Shown here: piece by piece, positions 1 through 5,782 of the stretch
How the letters are laid out: every line of letters starts with the position of its first letter
Position numbering within the stretch: position 1 is the stretch's first letter
Origin: Vulcanimicrobiota bacterium
GTDB taxonomy: Bacteria > Vulcanimicrobiota > Vulcanimicrobiia > Vulcanimicrobiales > Vulcanimicrobiaceae
Direction: 5' to 3'
Assembly: GCA_003155175.1 (NCBI GenBank)
Contig: PMFP01000138.1
Coordinates: 1 to 6,343 of the forward strand
DNA: 6,343 bases
Translations under genes and position numbers: made by a program
Notes under the pieces: generated by a model
Databases searched by the model: none
Seen by the model: only the letters and a program-made list of their open reading frames with translations
What the model was told of the DNA's origin: nothing

Positions 1-209
1 CCGACGATCGAGTTGAGCAGGGTGCCGCCGGCGGTAAGACGCTCGGCAAAGGCGCGCAACGATTCTTCGGCGTCCTCGGCTCGTCGCGCTCCGGCCTCGC
101 CCGCAACCGAGTCGATCGCCGCGCCGATTTGGCGGCGCGCCCGGATCTTCTCCGCGGCCGCGACGATCGGGTTCTGGGCGGTGAATTCGGGCTTCATCGG
201 GTCAGGCAT
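1..209 (-). CDS. Unrecognised protein, N-terminal fragment (runs off left edge)
   Basis: The reading frame starts at ATG 209-207 and stays open to the edge of the window, giving 69 codons plus two bases. It begins MPDPMKPEFTAQNPIV. The visible part is hydrophilic and rich in Ala, Glu and Arg, with a probable amphipathic helix (about residues 16-58: AAAEKIRARR, then acidic EDAEES). There is no signal peptide or membrane segment. The start is supported by AAAGGA on the minus strand at 224-219, nine bases before the ATG. A second in-frame ATG four codons later has a poorer distance to that site. I do not recognise the family. It lies 45 bp beyond the terminator of the lysine-rich gene, so it is either a separate transcription unit or fed by readthrough. 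That it is a real gene is fairly sure; its function is unknown. Confidence 0.6.
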   Translation of the reverse strand, partial: MPDPMKPEFTAQNPIVAAAEKIRARRQIGAAIDSVAGEAGARRAEDAEESLRAFAERLTAGGTLLNSIV

Positions 210-218
210 CGTGAGAGG

Positions 219-224
219 TCCTTT
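219..224 (-). promoter_or_regulatory. Ribosome binding site of the left-edge gene
   Basis: AAAGGA on the minus strand, nine bases upstream of ATG 209. It decides the first of two nearby in-frame ATGs as the start. Confidence 0.55.
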
Positions 225-254
225 CGCGGCTGCGCCTTAGGGAGCCCGTGAGGA

Positions 255-287
255 CAAAAAAAGCGGCGCGGTGTCTCCACCGCGCCG
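255..287 (-). terminator. Rho-independent terminator of the lysine-rich protein gene
   Basis: CGGCGCGGTG (264-273) and CACCGCGCCG (278-287) form a perfect 10 bp, very GC-rich stem with a 4-base loop. On the plus strand the stem is preceded by seven A (256-262), so on the minus-strand transcript it is followed by seven U. This is a textbook intrinsic terminator, 40 bp past the stop codon of the repeat protein gene. On the plus strand there is no U tract, so it acts in one direction only. Confidence 0.92.
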
Positions 288-327
288 AGGTTTCCGATAT
301 GAATAAATCCAGGTGTCTATCTATGGA

Positions 328-672
328 TTACGGCTTCTTGGTCGCCTTGGGAGCCGGCTTGGCCGTGGTCTTGGCGGCAGGCTTGGCAGTGGACTTCGCA
401 GCGGGCTTGGCCGTCGACTTAGTCGCCGGCTTGGGCGTCGCGGCTACTTTGTCCGACATCTTGCGGAGCGGCTTCTTGGTCGCCTTGGGAGCCGGCTTGG
501 CCGTGGTCTTGGCGGCGGGCTTAGCGGTCGACTTCGTTGCGGGCTTCGCAGTGGATTTGGCGGCGGGCTTGGCAGTCGCGGTCGCGACCGTCTTGGCGCC
601 GGTCGTCGCGGCCATGGCCGAACCGGTCATGAGAAACGCGGACGTAACGAGAGCAGCAAGAATCTTGTTCAT
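328..672 (-). CDS. Exported lysine/alanine/proline-rich octapeptide-repeat protein (histone H1-like composition)
   Basis: The protein has 114 residues. Residues 1-21 form a Sec signal peptide: MNK, then a hydrophobic core, then AMA before the predicted cleavage after Ala21. The mature part is two 46-residue units (23-68 and 69-114). Each unit carries four octapeptides of form T-A-K-P-A-x-K-S/T and ends TKKP. The linker LRKMSDKVAA lies between them. Lysine falls at every fourth residue (35-63 and 81-109). The mature chain has about 23 Lys, one Arg and a single acidic residue (Asp74), so it is strongly basic and probably extended or disordered. The start is fixed by a perfect Shine-Dalgarno site and by the signal peptide; an in-frame ATG at 750 would bury that peptide. 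The composition resembles the tails of AlgP, H1-like proteins and mycobacterial HBHA, but the signal peptide argues against a nucleoid role. Binding to a polyanion of the envelope or outside the cell is inference. No catalytic domain is visible. Confidence 0.85.
   Translation of the reverse strand: MNKILAALVTSAFLMTGSAMAATTGAKTVATATAKPAAKSTAKPATKSTAKPAAKTTAKPAPKATKKPLRKMSDKVAATPKPATKSTAKPAAKSTAKPAAKTTAKPAPKATKKP
331..516 (-). repeat. Two direct copies of a 48 bp perfect repeat, 138 bp apart, in the lysine-rich gene
   Basis: Positions 331-378 and 469-516 are identical over 48 bases. The offset is 138 bp, which is exactly 46 codons, so the frame is kept. Similarity continues beyond 378/516 in weaker form because each unit is itself built from a degenerate 24 bp (8-codon) repeat. 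Identity in synonymous positions suggests recent duplication or gene conversion. Confidence 0.9.
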
Positions 673-679
673 CAGTGAA

Positions 680-690
680 CACCTCCTTCC
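680..690 (-). promoter_or_regulatory. Strong Shine-Dalgarno site of the lysine-rich gene
   Basis: AAGGAGGTG on the minus strand (688-680), a full anti-Shine-Dalgarno match with GGAGG nine bases before ATG 672. It is the strongest such site in the window and fixes the start at 672 over the longer in-frame option at 750. It suggests a high translation rate. Confidence 0.85.
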
Positions 691-702
691 GATCTTTGAT
701 AC

Positions 703-732
703 AGCATAGCTGGTTCGAGGTGGTTGCTCGAA
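703..732 (-). promoter_or_regulatory. Possible promoter/operator region of the lysine-rich gene
   Basis: A perfect inverted repeat TTCGAG-N7-CTCGAA lies at 714-732. Just downstream on the minus strand is TATGCT (708-703), a 4/6 match to a -10 box about 30 bases before the ATG. No acceptable -35 hexamer is found at 16-18 bp. The rest of the 149 bp gap (673-821) shows nothing convincing. This is only a candidate. Confidence 0.22.
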
Positions 733-821
733 AACCCAGAGGGCTTTCACGCAATCACCTACGCAACGCTAGGCGTGCGCCGGAAGTTCGCTTCCCGAAT
801 TATGTTTCCGCCCAGACTTTT

Positions 822-1994
822 CTAGGAAGGTTTCCCCTTGCCCACGAGGTTTCTGGCGATGACCAGACGCTGGATCTGCTGGGTACCTTCGTAGATCTGC
901 GTGATCTTCGCATCGCGCATCATGCGCTCGACCGGATAGTCGGTCGAATACCCGAATCCGCCAAGGACCTGCACGGCGTCCGTCGTGACGGACATCGCCA
1001 CGTCGCCGCATTTGAGCTTTGCCAGCGCCGCCCATAACGTCACGTCGGGCGCCCCTTCGTCGCATTTGCGGGCCGCTTCGTAGAGCAGCAGGCGTGCGGC
1101 CTCGACTTCGGTCTTCATGTCGGCGAGCATGAAGCCGATGCCCTGATGCTGGCCGATCGGCTTGCCGAACGCCACGCGCTCCTTGGCGTAGTTCACCGCA
1201 TAGTCGAGCGCGCCGCTCGCGATGCCGAGCGCCTGCGCCGCGATGCCCGGGCGCGACTTGTCGAGCACCTTCATCGCGATCTTGAAGCCCTCGCCCTCTT
1301 CACCGATGCGGTTGGCGGCCGGGATTTCGCAGTCGTCGAAGACCAGCTCGACGGTCGGGGACCCGCGGATGCCCATCTTTTTCTCTTTGGTGCCGACGAT
1401 GAAACCCGGCGTGCCCTTCTCGACGACGAACGCGCTTACGCCGCGCGAACCCGCGGCTGGGTCGGTGACGGCAAAGACGCAGACGACGTCCGCGACGCTT
1501 CCGTTGGTGATCCAAATCTTTTGACCGTTCAGGACGTAGTTCTCGCCGCGGCGTTCGGCCCGCGTGCGCATCGAGCCGAGCGCGTCGGATCCGCTGGAGG
1601 CTTCGGTCAAAGCGTAGGCGGCGATCAATTCGCCCGAGGCGATGCGGGGCAAGAAGCGCTTCTTGATCTCCTCGTTCCCGCCGATGAGGATCGGCAGCAT
1701 GCCGAGCTCTTGCACGGCAACGATCAGCGAGCTCGAGGCGCACGCCTTGGCGATCTCTTCGACCACCTTGACGTAGGTGACGAACGTGCCTCCGAGACCG
1801 CCGTACTCTTCCGGAATCGGAATGCCGAGCAGATCGTTCTGGGCAAACAGGTCCTTGATGTCCGTCGGGAACTCGCCGGACTCGTCGATCGCTGCGGCGC
1901 GCGGTGCTACCTTTTCGGCAACGAGCTCGCGCACGGCGGCGAGCATCATCTCTTCTTCGTCGTTCGCGTGCGATTGCGGGGGGGCCATGGCCAT
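822..1994 (-). CDS. Acyl-CoA dehydrogenase (short/medium-chain type)
   Basis: A 390-residue flavoprotein of the usual family length. It makes the alpha-beta double bond in an acyl-CoA, passing electrons through FAD to electron-transfer flavoprotein in the cytoplasm. The family order is complete: an N-terminal helical domain; signature 1, ALTEASSGSDALG, at 128-140; the central beta domain with IWITNGS at 160-166, where Trp161 and Thr163 match flavin contacts of the family; the C-terminal helical domain with ERVAFGKPIGQHQ (272-284); signature 2, from QVLGGFGYSTDYPVE to Asp361, at 342-361; and QIYEGTQQIQR, whose Glu369 sits where MCAD has its catalytic base Glu376. Chain-length specificity cannot be read: DKSRPG recalls MCAD, other parts the butyryl-CoA enzymes. 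The start ATG 1994 has AAAGGAG ten bases upstream; another in-frame ATG two codons on is further away. It is divergent from the CoA-transferase genes, which suggests a shared catabolic role. Confidence 0.95.
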   Translation of the reverse strand: MAMAPPQSHANDEEEMMLAAVRELVAEKVAPRAAAIDESGEFPTDIKDLFAQNDLLGIPIPEEYGGLGGTFVTYVKVVEEIAKACASSSLIVAVQELGMLPILIGGNEEIKKRFLPRIASGELIAAYALTEASSGSDALGSMRTRAERRGENYVLNGQKIWITNGSVADVVCVFAVTDPAAGSRGVSAFVVEKGTPGFIVGTKEKKMGIRGSPTVELVFDDCEIPAANRIGEEGEGFKIAMKVLDKSRPGIAAQALGIASGALDYAVNYAKERVAFGKPIGQHQGIGFMLADMKTEVEAARLLLYEAARKCDEGAPDVTLWAALAKLKCGDVAMSVTTDAVQVLGGFGYSTDYPVERMMRDAKITQIYEGTQQIQRLVIARNLVGKGKPS

Positions 1995-2071
1995 GACGTT
2001 TGCACTCCTTTGAGGCGGGCAGCTTTCTACGGCAGCGGGAGGGGTTCCGTTCGGTCGCGCATTTACGCTCC
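1995..2071. promoter_or_regulatory. Divergent intergenic region between acyl-CoA dehydrogenase and CoA-transferase
   Basis: These 77 bp must carry, or be flanked by, the promoters of both directions. On the minus strand AAAGGAG (2011-2005) serves the dehydrogenase. On the plus strand a purine run, GGGAGGGG (2037-2044), is 27 bases before the CoA-transferase ATG and too far to act as its ribosome site. I see no clear -35/-10 pair and no good operator palindrome. Confidence 0.5.
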
Positions 2072-2827
2072 ATGGACAAAGTCTACGCTTCCTGCGCGCA
2101 GGCCGTGGCGGACATCCCGAGCGGCGCCTCGCTGACCGTCGGCGGCTTCGGGCTCAGCGGAATCCCCCATAACCTCATCGAGGCGCTCTTGGAACAGGGG
2201 GCGACCGATCTCGTGACGGTCTCCAACAATTGCGGCGTCGACGGGTGGGGCTTGGGCGTGCTGCTCGACCACAAGCGCATCCGGCGCACGACGGGCTCGT
2301 ACGTCGGAGAGAACCGCGAGTTCGAGCGCCAGTACCTCAGCGGGGAACTCGAGGTCGAGCTCGTTCCGCAGGGCACGCTGGCCGAACGGCTGCGCGCCGG
2401 CGGGTGCGGCATTCCGGCGTTCTACACGCCCGCCGGCGACGGTACGCTCGTCGCGGATGGCGGCATGCCGTGGCGGCACAACGCCGACGGTTCGATCGCG
2501 GTGGCATCGCCGAAGAAGGAGACGCGCGTGTTCGGGGGCCGCGAGTACGTCATGGAACTGGGCATCGTGTGCGATTACGCGCTAGTGCGCGCCAGCATCG
2601 GCGACCGCCACGGCAATCTCGTCTTTCACAAAGCGACGCGCAATTTCAATCCGCTTTGCGGGATGGCCGGCCGCATCACGATCGCCGAAGTCGAGGAGCT
2701 CGTGGAACCGGGCCAGATCGATCCCGAGCAAGTGCATCTGCCCGGCGTCTTCGTGCAGCGCGTGGTGAAAGTCGGCGCCGAAGGCAAACGCATCGAGCGC
2801 GTAACGACGCGAAAGAGAGATTCGTAA
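2072..2827 (+). CDS. scoA: 3-oxoacid CoA-transferase, subunit A
   Basis: A 251-residue alpha subunit, near the family's usual 230-240. With subunit B it moves CoA from succinyl-CoA to a 3-oxoacid such as acetoacetate, or the reverse, in the cytoplasm. The N-terminus MDKVYASCAQAVADIPSGAS leads into the CoA-transferase signature VGGFGLSGIP (23-32). Further family blocks are GTLAERLRAGGCGIPAFYTP (101-120), the ASIGDRHGNLVFHKATRNFN block (174-193), and VEPGQIDPEQVHLPG (211-225). The start at 2072 fits the family N-terminus; the only upstream start-like codon is a TTG at 2000 that adds 24 residues unlike the family. No Shine-Dalgarno site precedes this ATG. Its stop overlaps the next start (TAATG), so the two subunits are translated together. 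ScoA and AtoD are hard to separate by eye, so the substrate (succinyl-CoA or acetyl-CoA as donor) is not certain. Confidence 0.93.
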   Translation: MDKVYASCAQAVADIPSGASLTVGGFGLSGIPHNLIEALLEQGATDLVTVSNNCGVDGWGLGVLLDHKRIRRTTGSYVGENREFERQYLSGELEVELVPQGTLAERLRAGGCGIPAFYTPAGDGTLVADGGMPWRHNADGSIAVASPKKETRVFGGREYVMELGIVCDYALVRASIGDRHGNLVFHKATRNFNPLCGMAGRITIAEVEELVEPGQIDPEQVHLPGVFVQRVVKVGAEGKRIERVTTRKRDS

Positions 2828-3498
2828 TGGCATTGACTCGCAACCAGCTGGCCGCGCGGGTCGCGCGCGAACTGCGCGACGGTCAGTACGTCAACTTAGG
2901 GATCGGCCTTCCGACGCTCGTTCCCAATTACGTGCCGCACGACATCACCGTCGTGCTGCAGAGTGAGAACGGGATCCTCGGCATGGGTCCGTACCCGTAC
3001 GAAGGCGACGAAGAAGCCGACCTCATCAACGCGGGCAAAGAAACGGTGACCGTGTTGCCGGGGGCGTCGTTCTTCGACTCGTCGCTGTCGTTCGGCATGA
3101 TTCGCGGCGGCCACATCGACCTCGCCGTGCTTGGCGCGATGCAAGTCTCCGAGCGCGGCGATCTGGCCAACTGGATGATTCCCGGCAAGATGGTCAAGGG
3201 CATGGGCGGCGCGATGGACTTGGTGCACGGCGCAAAGCGCCTGATCGTCATGATGGAGCACACCGCCAAGGGCGGCGTGCACAAGATCGTGCGCGAGTGC
3301 TCGCTGCCGCTGACGGGCCGGGGCGTCGTGCACCAGATCGTCACCGACCTGGCCGTCATCGACGTCACGCCCGAGGGCTTAGTCCTGCGCGAAGTCGCGC
3401 CCGGCGTAAGCGTTGAAGAAGTGCAGGCGGCGTCCGAGCCGACGTTGCTCGTCCCGCATCCACCCGTCGAAATGGGCTTCCACGCCAAAGTCTCCTAG
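2827..3498 (+). CDS. scoB: 3-oxoacid CoA-transferase, subunit B
   Basis: A 223-residue beta subunit carrying the catalytic glutamate. The family signature LQSENGILG is at 44-52, with Glu47 as the residue that forms the glutamyl-CoA thioester. Strong family blocks follow or precede: GQYVNLGIGLPTLVPNY (19-35), GMGPYPYEGDEEADLINAGK (52-71), SFGMIRGGHIDLAVLGAMQV (88-107), GDLANWMIPGKMVKGMGGAM (111-130), MEHTAKGG (143-150) and SLPLTGRGVV (159-168). The ATG shares one base with the stop of subunit A, and a weak GAGAGA (2815-2820) lies six bases upstream. A longer open frame reaching back to 2230 is only an out-of-frame reading of subunit A. The gene ends 16 bp from the converging permease gene; no U-tailed terminator is seen between them. 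Confidence 0.96.
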   Translation: MALTRNQLAARVARELRDGQYVNLGIGLPTLVPNYVPHDITVVLQSENGILGMGPYPYEGDEEADLINAGKETVTVLPGASFFDSSLSFGMIRGGHIDLAVLGAMQVSERGDLANWMIPGKMVKGMGGAMDLVHGAKRLIVMMEHTAKGGVHKIVRECSLPLTGRGVVHQIVTDLAVIDVTPEGLVLREVAPGVSVEEVQAASEPTLLVPHPPVEMGFHAKVS

Positions 3499-3514
3499 CG
3501 CCTAAACCGGAGCC

Positions 3515-5062
3515 TCACGTCGTTTCGGCGATGGCGTATTCGGCGCCGCGGCCTTCGATGCGGTTCGCGGCTAACCAGATGCACGCGATCGCTTCGGCAA
3601 GGAGGGTCAGCAGCGCCAGCGCCGCCGCGAGCAAACCGTTGCCCAATACCGCGGCGCCGACGACGCCGACGACCGTCGGCGGCGCGAGACACAGGTAGAT
3701 CGCGATGACGCGCACCGCCGCCGCGGGCCCGCGCTGGTCGATGGCGGCGGGGAAGAACGAATAGGTCACGACGCCGACCGACCGAACGAGCGGGGGCAGC
3801 AGCAGCGAGACGACGATGCACGTTACTGCCAATCCAAAACTCCCGTACGTCGCGCCGAGCGCGATCGATCCCAGGCTTAGAACGACCGCCGTTTCGACCG
3901 ACGTCGCGAGCGTCCAGGCGACGAGCTTATCGAAGGTCGTTCCGGTTCCGATCCACCACAGCGGCTTGGAGATGTCGTTCGCGAGCGACGTTCCGGTGAC
4001 GGCGAGCAGCACGATGACGATCGACACCACGCCGACGACGATCGCGAGTAAGGTAGAGGGGTCCGAGCGCCCGACCGCGCCGGCCGCGAGGCCCGCGCCG
4101 ACCGACACCGCCAACTCGATCCCGAGAAAGACACGCATCGAGGGCGAGCGCAGCAGCGTAAGCCACTGCTTCCAAAAGGCGACGGCCGGGCCGCTCAGGT
4201 TCGTCGAGATCGAGCGGGCTTGCTTTACGCCCGACTTGGGCCGGTACATCGAGCTCCAGCCGCGATTGCGCTGCAACTGACGGTGCCAGCTCATGGACGC
4301 CGAGTAGAGCTCCGGGTAGAGATCTTCGGCGAATACGACGCTCACGACCAAGACCAGAAGAATGACGTACAAGAGAAACAGCAGCGCGAGCGTGTCGCCG
4401 TTCCAAACCAGCGCCGTAAAGCGGCCGACGCCGGCGCGCTCGATCGCGTTTGCGGGCGCTGCGAGCACGGGAAAGAAGTTCGCCCCGCCGATGACGATCG
4501 CGGCTAGAGCCGAGAGCCCGGCCAGCGCTCCACCGAGAATCTGGACCGGGAGTTGGCCGATCCGCTGCCCGAGCTCGAATGACGGCAACGAGATCATCGT
4601 GCCCAGGACGCTGATGCCGATCATCGCCAGAAATGCCGAACCCGTGTGCGCGCGCGTGAACAGAAACGCGTATACGACGATCGCGATCGCGATGCGGCCG
4701 ATCGTGATCGCCGAATTGCGCAGTTGCAGCCAGAGGACGACCGAGCGCTCCGAGAGCTGAGAAGACGTCAGAAAGCGCGCGTCGGCGGCGCCGCTGAACG
4801 CGCCGGCCTGACCGCCCGCGCCGACGGCGATCACGACGCCGAGCGCGGCGAGCGAGCCGAAGCCGAGCAAACTGGCTGCGGGATCGTGCAGCGTTCCCCA
4901 ACTCGAGCCCGAGGATCGCAGGGCGCGCAAGGCGCTCATGGCGACGATCCAGACGATCGCGATGACCCAGATGATCAGGCGCGTGGGGTCGTGCACGGTT
5001 TTGCGGAAGAAGTTGGCCAGGCGCCGCGACTCCAAATACGCCAGCGGCGCGAGATCGCTCAT
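3515..5062 (-). CDS. Multi-spanning ABC exporter permease (YthQ-like)
   Basis: A 515-residue integral membrane protein with about 12 hydrophobic segments in two halves: roughly 29-45, 64-86, 118-137, 141-162, 171-195 and 222-244, then 310-330, 338-357, 381-405, 408-430, 448-472 and 475-498. A long polar stretch (245-309) joins the halves. Each half has a block typical of large ABC-2-like exporters: DARFLTSSQLSERSVVLW (94-111) and GPAVAFWKQWLTLLRSP (291-307). This layout recalls Bacillus YthQ and related putative ABC exporters. Its start codon overlaps the stop of the ATPase gene (ATGA at 5062-5059), and no Shine-Dalgarno site is seen before it, so it depends on translational coupling. The open frame reaches back to 5449, but that part is an Arg-rich out-of-frame reading of the ATPase. 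It is the membrane partner of the ATPase; the substrate is unknown. Confidence 0.85.
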   Translation of the reverse strand: MSDLAPLAYLESRRLANFFRKTVHDPTRLIIWVIAIVWIVAMSALRALRSSGSSWGTLHDPAASLLGFGSLAALGVVIAVGAGGQAGAFSGAADARFLTSSQLSERSVVLWLQLRNSAITIGRIAIAIVVYAFLFTRAHTGSAFLAMIGISVLGTMISLPSFELGQRIGQLPVQILGGALAGLSALAAIVIGGANFFPVLAAPANAIERAGVGRFTALVWNGDTLALLFLLYVILLVLVVSVVFAEDLYPELYSASMSWHRQLQRNRGWSSMYRPKSGVKQARSISTNLSGPAVAFWKQWLTLLRSPSMRVFLGIELAVSVGAGLAAGAVGRSDPSTLLAIVVGVVSIVIVLLAVTGTSLANDISKPLWWIGTGTTFDKLVAWTLATSVETAVVLSLGSIALGATYGSFGLAVTCIVVSLLLPPLVRSVGVVTYSFFPAAIDQRGPAAAVRVIAIYLCLAPPTVVGVVGAAVLGNGLLAAALALLTLLAEAIACIWLAANRIEGRGAEYAIAETT

Positions 5063-5766
5063 GCGGTGATGCGCAAGAACGTCGACTCGAGATCCTCGTC
5101 TCCGGCGCCGGCGTTCAGCTCTTCGAAGGTGCCGGTGAAGATGCACTTGCCGTGTTTGAGAATGATGGCGCGGTCGCTGAGCACCTGCGCGTTGTCGAGC
5201 ATGTGGGTGCTGACCATGACGATCTTCCCGGTCGAGCGCAACTCGCGAAGCGTCTCGCGAAGATGGCGCTGACCGGCCGGGTCCAAGCCGATCATCGGTT
5301 CGTCGAACAGCAGAACGGGAGCATCGGCCAAGAGCGTCGCGGAGACCAAGAGCCGCTGCCGCATCCCTTTCGAGAGCGCGGAGCCGAGCATGTCGCGATG
5401 TTCGGCGAGCGAGAAGCGCTCTAAGAGCTCCTTGGCGCGTGCCTCCCAAGCGCCGGCCAGCTTACAGCTCTTGGCTACGAACACCATGTGCTCCCAGACG
5501 GTAAGCAACGCGTATACCTCCGGCGTTTCGGGTATCAGCGCGATGGTGCGCCCGCGATCCGGTCCGAGTTCTTTTCCCGACCAGACGATGCTGCCCGCGT
5601 CGGGACGCAGGAGGCCGCACAGACACAAGAAGGTCGTGCTCTTCCCGGCGCCGTTGGGGCCAAGCAAAGAAACGATTTCGCCCGAGCGAATCTCGAAGCT
5701 CAAATCGTCGACGGCATTGATGGAGCCGAAGCTTTTCTTCAGCCCGGTCACGCTCAGCGTATTCAC
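5059..5766 (-). CDS. ABC transporter ATP-binding protein (EcsA/YthP-like)
   Basis: A 235-residue single nucleotide-binding domain that powers the adjoining permease from the cytoplasmic side of the membrane. Walker A is GPNGAGKST (36-44), Walker B is VLLFDEP (151-157) with Glu156 as catalytic base, the D-loop is GLDP (160-163), and the H-loop is STH (186-188). Two motifs are off-consensus: the Q-loop reads IPETPEVY, with Glu80 where Gln is usual, and the signature reads LSKGMRQ (131-137) instead of LSGGQ. Both variants are, as I recall, normal for the EcsA/YthP group and so point to that group, not to loss of function. The start is GTG (5766), 16 bp past the stop of the upstream ABC gene, with only a weak AGAGAA ahead of it. 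It is the first start codon in the frame and fits the family N-terminus (MNTLSVTGLKKSFG). Confidence 0.94.
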   Translation of the reverse strand: MNTLSVTGLKKSFGSINAVDDLSFEIRSGEIVSLLGPNGAGKSTTFLCLCGLLRPDAGSIVWSGKELGPDRGRTIALIPETPEVYALLTVWEHMVFVAKSCKLAGAWEARAKELLERFSLAEHRDMLGSALSKGMRQRLLVSATLLADAPVLLFDEPMIGLDPAGQRHLRETLRELRSTGKIVMVSTHMLDNAQVLSDRAIILKHGKCIFTGTFEELNAGAGDEDLESTFLRITA

Positions 5767-5782
5767 GTCGCGCGAGTATTCT

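Noticed and set aside
331..516. CRISPR-like or integron-like repeat array.
   Set aside because: The repeats are coding, in frame, and explained by octapeptide repetition; there are no spacers of regular unrelated sequence.
248..709. Two long plus-strand open frames (248-709 and 313-678) over the lysine-rich gene, one giving a repeating hydrophobic protein.
   Set aside because: They are antisense readings of the 24 bp repeat. The minus strand has the perfect ribosome site, signal peptide and terminator, and the plus-strand frames cross the terminator or lack a ribosome site.
673..750. N-terminal extension of the lysine-rich protein to ATG 750.
   Set aside because: It would put 26 non-family residues before a clear signal peptide and ignore the perfect Shine-Dalgarno site at 680-690.
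782..795. Small hairpin GGAAG-TTCG-CTTCC downstream of the acyl-CoA dehydrogenase stop.
   Set aside because: Only a 5 bp stem with no U tract on either strand; not enough to call a terminator.
1146..2135. Long plus-strand open frame opposite the acyl-CoA dehydrogenase.
   Set aside because: Arg/Asp/Ala/Leu-rich translation with no family features; a GC-rich shadow of the intact minus-strand enzyme.
2230..2826. Extension of the subunit B frame back to 2230.
   Set aside because: Arg-rich out-of-frame reading of subunit A; the family N-terminus begins exactly at ATG 2827.
3499..3514. Possible bidirectional terminator between the converging genes.
   Set aside because: Only 16 bp, with no stem and U tract recognisable there or just around it.
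5063..5449. 129-residue N-terminal extension of the permease.
   Set aside because: Arg/His-rich reading of the ATPase gene in another frame; the hydrophobic permease starts at ATG 5062, overlapping the ATPase stop.
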